A DNA stretch of 64,000 bases. Origin: Protula sp. h YS-2021. Taxonomy: Eukaryota > Annelida > Polychaeta > Sabellida > Serpulidae. The position numbers and the translations under genes are program-made. Location of the stretch: contig OX457028.1 in NCBI GenBank assembly GCA_949752745.1, positions 4,129,952-4,193,951 on the forward strand, in the 5' to 3' direction. Every line of letters starts with the position of its first letter. The first letter of the stretch is position 1. The notes under the pieces were generated by a model. It made no database searches, was not told the DNA's origin, and was given only the letters and a program-made list of their open reading frames with translations. This document shows, piece by piece, positions 12,701 through 23,621 of this stretch.

Positions 12701-15700
12701 CATTTGTGTTTCTTTTTTATAGGTACTTTGTTTTATATGAGCGGCGGATTTCCCAGCAGGATGACTTACTTGTGGTTTCGAGAAGCGCAGGATATTGGTA
12801 ATTACACTCTCAACTCCGCCAAAGACTATTCAGAGATGGCAGCACAGGTGTATAACATGACCATAGAGAATGAAAGCGAATTCTTCGAGGACATAGAACG
12901 CATGCGCTCTTTTATTAAAGACAGCACATTAGAGGTATTATTAATTACTTAATTACTAATTAGTAAATAACCAATAGTAATTAAATATTAACTAATCAAT
13001 TACTTATGGCTATAGAGAATGAAGCTAATTAAATATAATTAAAAAAACGGGGAACAGTATTATAGAAATTTGTAATAAGAGTTGCCATTAGAGCATCATT
13101 ATAACACGGTTTTACTATATCCCAATGGCAAAAACCGCATGAAGAAAGATGAGTATAAATGTTCATTATGCTTAGTTTTCACTAGCCACATTCATTATGA
13201 AGCACCCTTCCCCGTGCTTCGTCCCTACATTAAGCAACTGTTCTATACAATTGGTACTAAGACGAAAGGCTCAATCAAAATAACTACATTGAAAATTTAT
13301 TTCTAGAGTTAGCAACGTTTATAAGTTGAAGTATTGCAGTTGAATATAGCTATTGGTAATATATTCTTAAGAATTGTGATCCCAAACTCATTATATTTCA
13401 GCAATCTAGCGAAAGTAACGTCAACAGAACAGACTCTGATAACAGTGTGAGTTGTGTTTTGATTGATATTTCAGCAAGTCTTTATCAGCTTAAATTCTAT
13501 TTACTTGTGGTAGAAGGGGGGGGGGGCTGTTTCCCTTCCCAACTTGAATGTGCTTTTTACATAAATTGAGTTCAGTGTATTGAAGCCTTTTAGATCTTGG
13601 AAGGAGTGATCAGCCAGAGATTCATGCGCTAATCTTTATTAGTTGGTCAGGTTATGATATTAACATTGATTTGCTGCTGTTATTGGTTTAAATACTTTTC
13701 GCGTAATATAAAAGTTTCTACAGTATCGAAAGATTTAAATACACGTTGTGAAAGTTACTGTTAATAGCAAATAGAATTTTTAGCATGAAAGTCACACGGA
13801 TTTTGCCTTATTAACAACATAGCATATAGCTCAATTCATTAACTCCGTTCATTGCTGGAGATGTTTCAGTTTAATTCAGTTGAAATGTATGAGGACATTG
13901 TGGTTACATATAATAGTGAGGACATAATTTTTATATATAATTATATATAATTATATATATTATATATATTATAATTATATATAGTTGTTATCTATAATAG
14001 TGGGGACATAATTGTTATATATAATTATATATAATTATATATATTATATATATTATAATTATATATAATTGTTATCTATAACAGTGGGGACATAATTGTT
14101 ATATATAATTATATATATTATATATATTATAATTATATATAATTGTTATATATAATAGTGGAGACGTAATATTTATACATTATTTAGCATCATTATAATA
14201 GAACGTAGTGGACAAGACCCGGCATAGACACGTGTGATTACAATAATAACCCATGAAATAAGTTTGGTATATTTTTTTGTGTGTTTTTTTTCTATCACAG
14301 TTCCGGCCACAAGGCGAGTTACTAAACAGTTCGCTAGCTCATGCCCAAGACTGGTTTGACAACATGACGCTCTACCTGGACGCCATCTTGGAAATTCAGC
14401 GTAGCTTGATAAAGATCATCAACGATTTGCTGGAAGAACAAGCTGAAGAAGATAAAAAGATCCTGATTGCCGTTGCCACTTTGTTTGCCTCTGTCATCGT
14501 TCTATCGCCAATCATTCTGCGCTCTGTCTTTGTTCTAACTACAGACATCCAAGGCTATTCCGTGACACTTGCAGATAGGTCAGGAATTCTATTTCCATGT
14601 GAATCAATTACACGTTTAAAAGCAAAGAAAATATATTTTGTTGACAATTGATTCAGTAAAATGGAATTAGGCAGAAGCAACATCAGCTTGAATATTTTTC
14701 TTTGTACGCTCATGAATAGAAGCTATATGTAAGATCTTTTTGGCTTCACATGGTAAATCATGCCATCATTTAATTTTCGGTCTTGAAGATAAGCGCATTC
14801 TCTTTACTCTGCCACTACGTTGAAAGTTTTGAATGTGTTGCTGATAAAGGTTTTAAATGCTTGTTGCTCTCATAGTAGGCAAAATGAAAACATGATTTTT
14901 TTATATAAAATATTCTCTTCCTTAATTTCTTCATGTCACACAATGAGTGTTAGTAGCTGTTTTCTACCACTGTGGTTTGACTGAATTACTGGGGCTGTTA
15001 AATGTTCAATAATAGCAACAGTTATTGGTTTTATCGTGCAAATATACAATCCGTTTTTCTGTTTTCAATTTAAAATGCTCCTTCTCTTATAAATCTATTC
15101 CACTATAAATTTCAGCACATTATATTACATTATAATTCTATCATTTTTAAATTAGAACAAAGGCATTGAACAAGGAAAAACAGAAGACCGAAGCGCTGCT
15201 CTCTCAAATGTTACCTTTCCGCATTGTGGAGAAACTGAAAAATTACGAGAATGTCCAACCTGAGGTGTACAAGCGTGTGACCGTGCTACAAACTGATATG
15301 GCAGCCTTTAACCTAGTAGTAGAATGCAGCTTCCCGGATCAGGTAAGGATAACATCCATCACGTGACCTCCCCACCCATCATTATTATCTAACCCTTGGA
15401 ATAAAATTGGCAACGTCGCGCATTCACTTTCACATGCAATGTAACTCGTTTTGTAGAAAGTTTCTATCTGGGTGACATTTTCTTGTTAACATTGTTGCAT
15501 TAGTCTAGCATTATGTTAAACACAATTATTGATTGAGTATTGATTGATTGATTATTGATTGTTTATTGATTGAAAAGAGAGAGAATCGGTATGTCATCTA
15601 AGTAATCGGCTTCTGTATATTAGCAACAGATCAAGAATAGGCCAATTTTTCTAGACATTTTAATCAAATATATCAATTATATTAAACGATACGTTGATTA

Positions 15701-16749
15701 TTTGTTTCTGTGTTTAATGCAGGTTATCACGATGTTGAATGTCCTGTTTTCACACTACGATGAGATCATTAAACACTACGACGTGTGTAAAGTGCACACT
15801 TTAGCATCTGGTTACGTGCTTGCCTCAGGTACATACACACACGTACAAGTAGATATACACCCTTACGTGCTTGCCTCAGGTACACACACACACGTACAAG
15901 TATATATACACGCTTACGTGCTTGCCTCAGCTACACACACACGTACAAGTAGATATACACACTTACGTGCTTGTCTCAGGTACACACACACGTACAAGTA
16001 GATATACACGCTTACGTGCTTGCGTCAGGTACATACACACACGTACAAGTAGATATACACACTTACGTGCTTGCCTCAGGTACACACACACGTACAAGTA
16101 GATATACACGCTTACGCGCTTGTGCCAGGTATACACACACACACACACACGTACACGTAGATATACACTGTAACAACGTACTGTTCTTCTGTTTCGTGGA
16201 AAAATCAAATAAAGCTGCCAATTTGCTGACATTTGAGGAGTAAACCTGGCTTTGATAATCTTTCAAATGCGCAATGAAACAACATTTTCAACAATTTAGT
16301 AAAGCCTCCCTTTTTGTCTCCTTATATTTCAAAAGTTACTTTGCTTGATTTTTAAGTAGACTGCCTGTAGACGTAGTTTTACATAATATTGGTAAAGCTA
16401 AAGAAAAGCTTATCGATAAGTCTGTTACTATTGGTTTCAACATCAAGATTTTCCAGACAGAAAGGTAAATACTTGCTCAATACATTTCTCAAATATCTTT
16501 TCTCTAACTATTTATGGGCTCTAAGACAAATCTATATTTTCTCAAGGGTATTTTCTTTGATAAAAAAGACGCAGCAATGACCAGTTAATATCAATTTGTT
16601 TAATTATGAAGGTGTTCCTCACCGAAACGGAACCCAACATGCTAAAGACATTGCCGAGCTGGCCTTGGAGCTGATCGAAGGCATCCAGACCCTGGAAGTC
16701 CCACATATGCCGGGGCGAGTCTTCATGCTCAAGATTGGCTGTCACACAG

Positions 16750-16830
<81 letters not shown>

Positions 16831-17739
16831 TAATTCTTCTTTGTCCTTAGGTCAGCAAGCTATTTGTTATTATTTATCACAAGGAAGGTTTCATCAAACA
16901 TATCGCGGGCGTTATATCTCTTCAATAATTCAAGAAATGGGATGATGCAGGATTGAGTGTTGATATCTGTTTATATTTAAGAAATCACTGGAGTGTTGAC
17001 TGTTGGTTGATTTGTTTCTACATTTCACAGGTTCGTGTGTAGCAGGAGTGGTTCAAGAAAGAATTCCCAAATACTTGATCCTGGGTGAAGCAATTGCGAT
17101 GACAGAAAAACTTCAGAGGAGTGGAAAAGGTGAGAAATAACTAATAAGAATGATACTGAAATGAAACAGTAACATGATGCGGATGCTAATGATGCTTTTT
17201 TTACCTCGCAGCTGGACGAATTCACATCTCGCAGACGCTGAACGATGAGTTGGCACTCGAAGGAGGGTTTTTTACCAGGCGAAGACAAAGCGAAATAAGA
17301 GAGGTAAAGCATTCTTCATTTTTTTATGTTTCATATCTGTAGTCACAGATGTGTTATTTTATAATTTAATGAGTGCCAGCGCTTGGCTTACATATCGTAA
17401 TTCTCTCGAAATCTCATAGATGATAGAATAACGCGAAGCAATCGCAAAAAGATATACCACGCAATGAAACAGTTAACTTTGTTGTTTTATGCATAAATTC
17501 TAAAAAAGGGAAGCTGATACGATTTGTTCACAGGTTATAGGAAAGAACACGTACTGGTTGACCGGGCGTACGAAGGCCAGCAAGAAAGCGGATACCCTGT
17601 GTGATACCTCTGACGAGAGTGACGCCTGGTTTGAAGACCCCGACGGTATGCTTGAGTTGCTTCAGAAATCACATATCCCTATAATTATGTGCCATGTACA
17701 CATCTTTACTTGAGCACAGAAGTGTTACATGTTAGGACA

Positions 17740-17832
<93 letters not shown>

Positions 17833-18247
17833 TACGTTGCAGCAAAAGTAATCCAGATGTGTCAAAATTGCACATTTTACATTGATATTAATATTGAGGA
17901 TCTATCATGGCTTCTATCGGGTTATAATTTTACAGCTCTGCTCTTGCCTTAAACTGATTCCATTTATCGTATCCTACTTGTTCTTTGATACACGTTCACA
18001 CCCCTTGATATTTGTGCGTGAAATAATCAAAACAGTTCAAATGAGGTTTTGTAATACGACGTTACCTGTTTCAGACATGGAATATGAAGCGTGCAGTCCG
18101 ACTCCAGTTGGCATGGAAACGAATGAGAAAGTGGAGCCGGTGACTAAAACAGTCAAGGACAAGGACGACCCTGTGCAGGTAGAGGCCGAGGTTCACGAAC
18201 GCCCTCCAGACATGCCAGCCGAGGAGACATACTTCAGTACTACTTAG
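9747..18247 (+). CDS. NIT-domain membrane guanylate-cyclase-like protein (probable pseudocyclase), copy 1
   Basis: Fifteen exons, all GT/AG and phase-consistent, 721 residues: 9747-9897, 10833-10972, 11383-11505, 11788-11900, 12165-12361, 12723-12934, 13402-13446, 14301-14578, 15156-15342, 15723-15828, 16612-16749, 17031-17129, 17212-17303, 17534-17645, 18075-18247. The start ATG follows an in-frame stop at 9732. Architecture: cytoplasmic N-terminus 1-65, TM1 about 66-86, NIT-like extracellular region about 98-375, TM2 about 381-403, linker helix about 420-440, class III cyclase domain about 441-660, and an acidic tail. NIT domains sense nitrate/nitrite, and NIT-guanylate cyclases act in nitric-oxide signalling in annelids and placozoans; I infer this gene belongs there. 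It cannot be a full-length ANP-type receptor cyclase because there is no kinase-homology domain. Key catalytic residues are missing (see the cyclase entry). Upstream non-coding exons may exist. Confidence 0.87.
10998..11140. repeat. Tandem duplication inside intron 2, copy 1
   Basis: Two diverged copies of a roughly 75-bp block (shared core CATTTTGAGGTCT and GTATCAATTATC) lie just after the exon 2 donor. The duplication is also present at 35210-35350, so it predates the segmental duplication. Confidence 0.7.
11383..14578 (+). other. Exons 3-8: NIT sensor region and TM2, copy 1
   Basis: Exon 3 encodes the characteristic N-terminal NIT helix LQNERDMSALYVSD (residues 115-128), matching the family pattern of LQ, ER, S and Y at conserved spacing. 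The next exons give an all-helical region of about 250 residues ending in a long amphipathic helix before TM2 (core ILIAVATLFASVIVL, residues 381-395). Potential N-glycosylation sites (NYT, NMT, NES) lie between the two membrane segments, consistent with an extracellular location. Exon 7 is a 45-bp microexon encoding fifteen polar residues, a candidate for alternative splicing because skipping it keeps frame. Confidence 0.8.
13912..14170. repeat. AT-rich tandem repeat in intron 7, copy 1
   Basis: Three to four units of about 70-85 bp, each with AGTGGGGACATAATTG followed by TATATAATTATA runs. The matching array in copy 2 is at 38213-38470. An eleven-base G run also lies in this intron near 13516. 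Confidence 0.8.
15810..16150. repeat. 49/51-bp minisatellite carrying repeated splice donors, copy 1
   Basis: Seven units of 51 or 49 bp beginning at the 3' end of exon 10. Each repeats the exon end TTACGTGCTTGCCTCAG and its donor; GT follows CAG at 15829, 15880, 15980, 16029, 16080 and 16129, while the unit at 15931 has CT instead. The first two intronic units stay in frame with exon 10, so a downstream donor could add 17-residue steps. Copy 2 has six units. Confidence 0.9.
16753..16828. repeat. (AT)n beginning at the exon 11 donor, copy 1
   Basis: About 38 AT units starting four bases after the exon 11 donor GT, so the 5' end of the intron is itself a microsatellite. Copy 2 has a similar tract at 41001-41074. 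Confidence 0.95.
17742..17829. repeat. (AT)n in intron 14, copy 1
   Basis: Pure AT run of about 44 units, present in copy 2 at 41992-42071. Confidence 0.95.
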
Positions 18248-18329
18248 ACAGCTGAGGAGACAAACTTCAGTACTGCTTAGACAGCTGAGGAGACATACTT
18301 CAGTACTACTTAGGCAGCCGAGGAGATCT
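18221..18329. repeat. 33-bp repeat spanning the stop codon, copy 1
   Basis: Units begin GAGGAGACATACTTCAGTAC and end TACTTAGACAGCT. Three complete units (18221-18253, 18254-18286, 18287-18319) and a partial fourth. Each contains a TAG in the same frame (18245, 18278, 18311), because 33 bp is eleven codons. The first unit codes the last residues EETYFSTT of the protein. Confidence 0.92.
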
Positions 18330-20440
18330 AAATCTAAATTGTACATAGCATTTCTATATAAAGCATAAATTGCTCATACGGTGGAGTGTATATCACACCA
18401 CATCACAATTGTTTTCATGCCGATTTTATGATTTGCTATCAACGGAAGAGAGGAGGATCGAGCAATCAAATACAAATTGTTTACCTTGCATACCCATGAC
18501 TTTATGAAGTGACCAAGACTACTAAGTTTTAAGTAATACCCACTCTTAAATCAAATAGGAATTGTATTTTCATAAGAACCCATCATTTGTGAGAAATTAA
18601 AGTGCTGGATGAAAATTGCTCCCTCTCCGACACTTTTGTAAGGAAGTTGGACAGTGTTTTTCCTCAAATTTATCCCCCGTTCTTTGCACATATGATACAG
18701 AGTGCCCATGAAAAACATAACAATGCCAGAGCACACTTTATACCCACTTTTAAATGAAATGGGGAGTGCATTTTCAAAAGAACTCATCAGCTGTCAGAAA
18801 GCAATGTACTGGATGAAAATTGCTCCCTCTCCCACACTTTTGTAAGGAAATTAGATGGTATTTTGCCTCAGATCGATCTCTCTTTCTTCGCAGATGTGAT
18901 GGTATTTTGCCTCAAATTTATCCCACTTTCTTCGCACATGTGATTTATGTGATCCACAATGCCCCTAAAGAATAGAACAACTGCAGAACACACATTCATT
19001 TACCATTTCGTAAAGAAGTGAATTTAGTGAATTAAATTGGTCAGATTGATTTTAAAAGGGTATTGATTTGAAATATGTAAATGATTTCAAAAATGGCCAA
19101 AAAATCATCAATTCCAAACATATAAAAAGTTTTTACTTGGCATGTAATATTAAAAATTGCATGAAAACAGCGTTTCCTTAGGCAACTGAATAGCCCTGGG
19201 GAATATGGGGGAGGGGCACTTGGTCAGAAATGTGTTACCGTGCGGTTCCAAAGAATACACGGAGAATGGGGTTCAAGATAGACGAGGTCCTCGAAGAGTG
19301 CCAATTTCGTTGAAAAAGGCCGTTTGTATTCATTAAGTGTTCTTTTTCCCCACAAAAATTGGAGTTATTTGGGATTTTTCTCCGCGTTTGGTTAAAAAGG
19401 GGGTGTTATTTCAAAATCACCACTCCGTAATTAGGGGTCGTTGTTGAAAGTTATGGACAAGCAGGATAACTAGATTGTTCTTCAGTGACCCACCCCCCCC
19501 CCCTCCAGGATAAATAGCACCTAAATAGCTAAAAGTGCCGAGTCACGTAATGGTAATCAAGGTATAGCCTTATAAAGGTGTTTTCTGGAAGAAATCAATG
19601 CATATGGTTAAATCATCCCTTAATGGATTGCAGATTATTAACTTCATTTAAATTTGTTCACATTTATTAACTTTCTATCAACATTATGATTTTTAAAGAG
19701 GTCGTGCATAAATACAATCGGATCAAGAAGGTAATTATAAAGAAGAATTATTGGTTGCTTTGTTTTGTCATTCAATTTATTGACTTTGAATATCTCATTG
19801 TGATTGTTTATTTTGCATGGATCAATGCGTAAATATATATAAGATTGTAAAATTATATGTTACAATTAAAGAAAATGACATTGACTTATGTGTAATTAGA
19901 GTTTAAGTTTAATCTAAATTGTAGATAGCATTTATTTAAATAACTTTAATTGCGTTACGGTGACTTTGTGTTGTCACTCTTGTTGTTTTACCTTAAGTCA
20001 TTGAATTAGTTGTAAAAAGGTTTTAATTTTGATTTAACTTGCTTATGGCAATCCGATAAAATGACTTTGGTAATGTGCAAATATATTTTGAGTTGAATCT
20101 AAATTGTACATAGCATTTCTATATATAGCATTAATTGCTTTTACGGTGGAATATATATCACAACACATCACAATCGATTTTATGGTTTATTAGGGGGAGG
20201 GAGCAATCAAGTACAAATTGCTTACCATGCGTTTCCATGATTTTTGTACTGACCCACACTGCATTTTCAAAAGAACCCACCATGTTTGGGAAACGTAATG
20301 TACTGAATGAAATTTGCTCCCTCTCCCACACTGTTGTAACGAAATTAGGCCTCGTTTTGCCTCAAAATGACCCCACCTTCTTCCCACATATGATACACAG
20401 TGCCCCCTCTCCATCCTCCACTGGGTTTATTAGCTGACAT
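18330..20440. repeat. Large tandem repeat, about 1.77-kb unit, copy 1
   Basis: The block starting TCTAAATTGTACATAGCATT near 18334 recurs near 20098, and the following blocks (ACACATCACAAT, TTTATGGTTT, GCTCCCTCTCCCACACTTTT, ACAGTGCCC) recur in the same order. About 1.2 units are present. No coding sequence: the short ORFs are not conserved between units. It replaces what would normally be the 3' UTR and downstream region of the NIT gene. Confidence 0.8.
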
Positions 20441-20703
20441 AAGCTTCTTTGAAGTTATAATACTAATCGCAGTTTTATTTTTTATTTTGTTTATTTTATT
20501 CACTCAAATAAAAGACTAAAACAATTTACAAATAATATACTTAAGGACAGTAGAAAACAAAAAATCATATAGCAATATGCACTGTACCTATTTTATGAAA
20601 TTTTTCAAATTAACAGCGCTGTAAGTCCTTCTCTGAGTACAGGAACTTTTTTAACACTGGTTGCAGTCATTCAGCAAAATGAAATTGAAATGTTTAGTAA
20701 CGA

Positions 20704-21173
20704 GTGTGGGCACCTCACGCGTTTATAAGGGCATTTATCCGCCTAGGCGTCGACGTGATGAGCCTGTTGATACGCCACTGTCATATCCGATTCCATTCCT
20801 CGATCAAGGCTTGGCGTAGTGCTGCGTGCATTTGGAGTTGCAGCATACGCCCGCGAATTCTTCTGTCGGGAATATCCGACAAGTGTTCGATGGGATTCAT
20901 GTCTGGCGAGTAAGGCGTCCATTGCGCAATGTTGATGTTGTTGCCGCGTAAACTATCCTGCCAAATAGCGTATGCATATACATGCATGAATATTGCACGA
21001 GAATTTTGGTTGAAATAAGACACAACCTCCCCTTCTAACAAAGTGTTTAGGTATCGCTGAGCCGTAAGGGTGACGTCAGTGATTAGGAGCCGTGAATTCC
21101 ATCCTACACCATGGACTACAATTAACTCCCAGAATTCACACATTGATACCTCCAGACAGAAAGGTGTAGCCAT
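20704..21173 (-). pseudogene. Tc1/mariner-like transposase relic, copy 1 (C-terminal part)
   Basis: The minus strand reads a DDE-type tail with LLITDVTLTAQRYLNTLLEG and the diagnostic WTPYSPDMNPIEHL followed by LRQALIEEWNRI. The usual QDNARPH block is corrupted and the catalytic N-terminal half is absent: sequence equivalent to about 47518-48185 of copy 2 is missing here. No intact element ends or target duplication were identified. It must be non-autonomous. Confidence 0.85.
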
Positions 21174-22212
21174 TCACGTAAGCGTTACCTTAGCTTAACA
21201 AATTGGCTATGTATTTGGAATTATAACTTGACAAATTAAAAAATTAAATACATTTCTTTGTTGCAGTTTTAACGTCCCTAAGTATATTTAAACTTTTAAA
21301 ATTATTAAAATTAGTTGACAAATTTGACGGCTTGAGTAACCGACCTTTCTGTTAACACAGGCTGTGAGAAACTCTGATCTATTCTAACAGTGCGACAATT
21401 TTATCAAATATTTGAAATCATTTTCTGTGTTGCTGTTGTGGGGGAATAATTTGCTTCCTTTGTATAGACTGAGTTCTTTAGAGGTGATGATGTAGCTAAG
21501 GATTATTGATTCATTGTCATAATTAATTGCCAATTTATGTAGTTTTGTTGAAATAAAGTTTCGTGCTAAATAGAAATGTTTTATTTTAGTTGATATAATA
21601 TGTTTTGTTTAGTTATTTGAAACTGTACGGTTTTAAGAAACTCTCATTCATGCCCGATAAAAAATGATAGACCAGCTAACGCTTGAAATAACCTCATTGA
21701 ATATAAATGCCATAAAATCAGTGTTTTAGGGATAGCAAAATGTGTTCGATAGGGATATATAATGCAATGTTTCTTGTTGAGATGCACTGTGTAATGTTTC
21801 TCACAGGAAAACAGAGTGTTCTGTTTCTGACAGAGATATACAGTGTAATATATATAAGTGGATACATAGTGTAATGTTTCTTGTTATAAGACTGTTCTAC
21901 ATATTTTTATTTCAATATATACTAAATGGACACTTAATTTTACGCTTGAAAACAAACATATAAATATAAGTAGATATTTAAAGTAATTTTATCTTACAAA
22001 ATGTTGGAAATGACCAGTCATTGTTAACGATATCTAAGCAAGCAGCATCCATAGCAAAAAATCGGAATTTTCATAAACACAGGGGTCAGCTACCCACAAT
22101 CCACCTTGTAAACGTGTTATGTTGGAAATCTATTCACTTTTTAGCATATTCTAAAGAATACAAATTAAAACATAACTTTAATCATCCTTATGTAGCATCA
22201 CTTTAGCATTTC
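21174..22212. other. AT-rich spacer, copy 1
   Basis: No supported gene. It contains several imperfect repeats of GTGTAATGTTTCT between about 21760 and 21890 and matches 48240-49282 closely. Confidence 0.5.
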
Positions 22213-22249
22213 ATGTTTGAGAATTATATAGCCTGCATCAGAACCTATT

Positions 22250-22850
22250 GCTGTACTCCCGCCTGCCCACCCCTACCTCGCCTGCCTCCCTCCTCCCCAC
22301 CCCCACCCCGCCTGCGCTGCCTCTTCCTCCCCTTGCGTGTCCTCATCTATGATGCCCCCCCCCCACCCCCACTCCCATGTTTGCGAGTTCTCAAGCCCAT
22401 ATCAGAGACGTTTGCTTTACACCGCCTCCACCCCTACCCCCCTCCGCCAGCTCCCCCCTCTCTCTCTCTCCTCCCTCGCACACACTCGCCCCCTCCCCAG
22501 CTCCCTCCCACCGTGGTTACGAGCCCATATCAGAGGCATTTACTATACAAATGATTCATGCATGACGCTGCCTCCCCCCTTTACACCCCCTCCGACTCCC
22601 CTCCCTCCTCCCCCTCTGCATCCCCCTCCCCCACCCCTCCCCCTCATGCTTACGAGTTCTCAAGCCCATATCACAGATATTTGCCATACAGATGCTTCGT
22701 GCATGACGCCACCTCCACTCCCCCTTACACCCCCACCTCCCCTCCCCTCACACCCGCCACCTTCCCTCCCCCTCACACCCCCCACCTCCCCCTCTCCGTC
22801 TCCTCTCCTCCCCTTCTCCCATTTGTCATAGAAATGCTTCATACATGATG
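22250..22850. repeat. Polypyrimidine-rich minisatellite, copy 1
   Basis: The + strand is dominated by C and CT runs. A roughly 135-bp unit with core ACGAGTTCTCAAGCCCATAT and GCTTCATGCATGACGCC occurs about three and a half times (near 22380, 22516, 22650 and, partly, 22825). The proline/serine-rich ORFs here follow from composition only. Confidence 0.8.
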
Positions 22851-23580
22851 AACAAGCTGAGCTCTTGGAAAATCATTCCATGCTATTTGTTTAAGCGAGT
22901 TGACATTTTGGCTTAATACCTATTGCACTTATTGAGAGAATCTACGTCTCTGGGTTTTTGGACAGTTATTTGCTTACTTGATATAACCAAAGGGTAGATG
23001 CTGCTTCTCCCAAAATCGCCCAGACAATTACGCTCGCAACGTAAACAAATAAAGGGGATTCGTCAAAGAAATGTCACTTTACCCTGTGTGTGATGTCAAT
23101 GCTCTAAAACAAACAAAAAAAAAACAAAAAAAAGATAATGTGTAATGAGTGGGGTTGGAGGGGTGAGCGGGGACACTGACGTACAAACTCATTACCATGC
23201 ATGCCCCTCACTTAACATGATCCCTCTAAGGTGGAGTGACAAGTTGTGAGAACGGCCCAGTTTTTTTTAACTAAACGCCGAGTGCAGCTCTGAAGGAATC
23301 CTCCTCCTACCCGCCCCCACCCCTCCCTCCCAGTATGAAAGGCGAGAAGTACTGAACGAAGATCACCATTCCCCTTGTAAAAACAAATGGGCACTCCGCA
23401 CGTACTACATGTGGTTTTAAAACTACGCGTCTTCCTTTCCACATTTTTTGAACACGTTTGGTAACACGTATGATAGACTGTCGCCGTCCCCCTCCTCCCC
23501 CTCCTCCACCCCCCCCCCCCCTCATTCCGCGCTAATATGCCACTAAAATGAAAAGAACTGCCAGGAATCATTACCGATAT
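22851..23580. other. Spacer with C-tract, copy 1
   Basis: Non-coding. It holds a second pyrimidine-rich patch at 23300-23330 and 23485-23521 (a run of about 13 C). Nearly identical to 49917-50635, where the C run is shorter. Confidence 0.5.
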
Positions 23581-23621
23581 GATATCAAAGGATATCAAAG
23601 GATATCAAAGGATATCCAAGC
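23581..23621. repeat. 10-bp repeat at the right breakpoint of copy 1
   Basis: Three exact GATATCAAAG decamers and one GATATCCAAG. Copy 2 has one of each (50636-50655). Homology between the copies ends two bases after the last decamer in both places. Confidence 0.85.

Larger units (their letters stand above)
15156..17645 (+). other. Exons 9-14: degenerate class III cyclase domain, copy 1
   Basis: Fold landmarks are clear: LLSQMLPFRIVEKLK (linker into the domain), NYENVQPEVYKRVTVLQTD, VITMLNVLFSHYDEII, GVPHRNGTQHAKDIAELAL, FMLKIGCHTG, VAGVVQERIPKYLILG, GRIHISQTLN and GKNTYWLTGR. Comparing with the usual guanylate cyclase pattern by eye: the first metal Asp is kept (D467 in TDMAAF); in KVETIGDAYM the Glu is H507 and the second metal Asp is S511; in RYCLFGD the Cys is L579; in NxASR the Asn is A586 and the Arg is K590. 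This predicts loss of metal chemistry, guanine specificity and transition-state contacts, while the dimer fold may persist. Both copies share all these changes. Confidence 0.8.

Noticed and set aside
15871..16266. Repeat protein with THVQVDIH-type units
   Set aside because: These ORFs read the intron 10 minisatellite in shifting frames; only the first two units are in frame with the exon.
22213..22848. Proline/serine-rich ORFs
   Set aside because: They come from C/T-rich minisatellite sequence, with overlapping frames and no conserved frame between the two copies.
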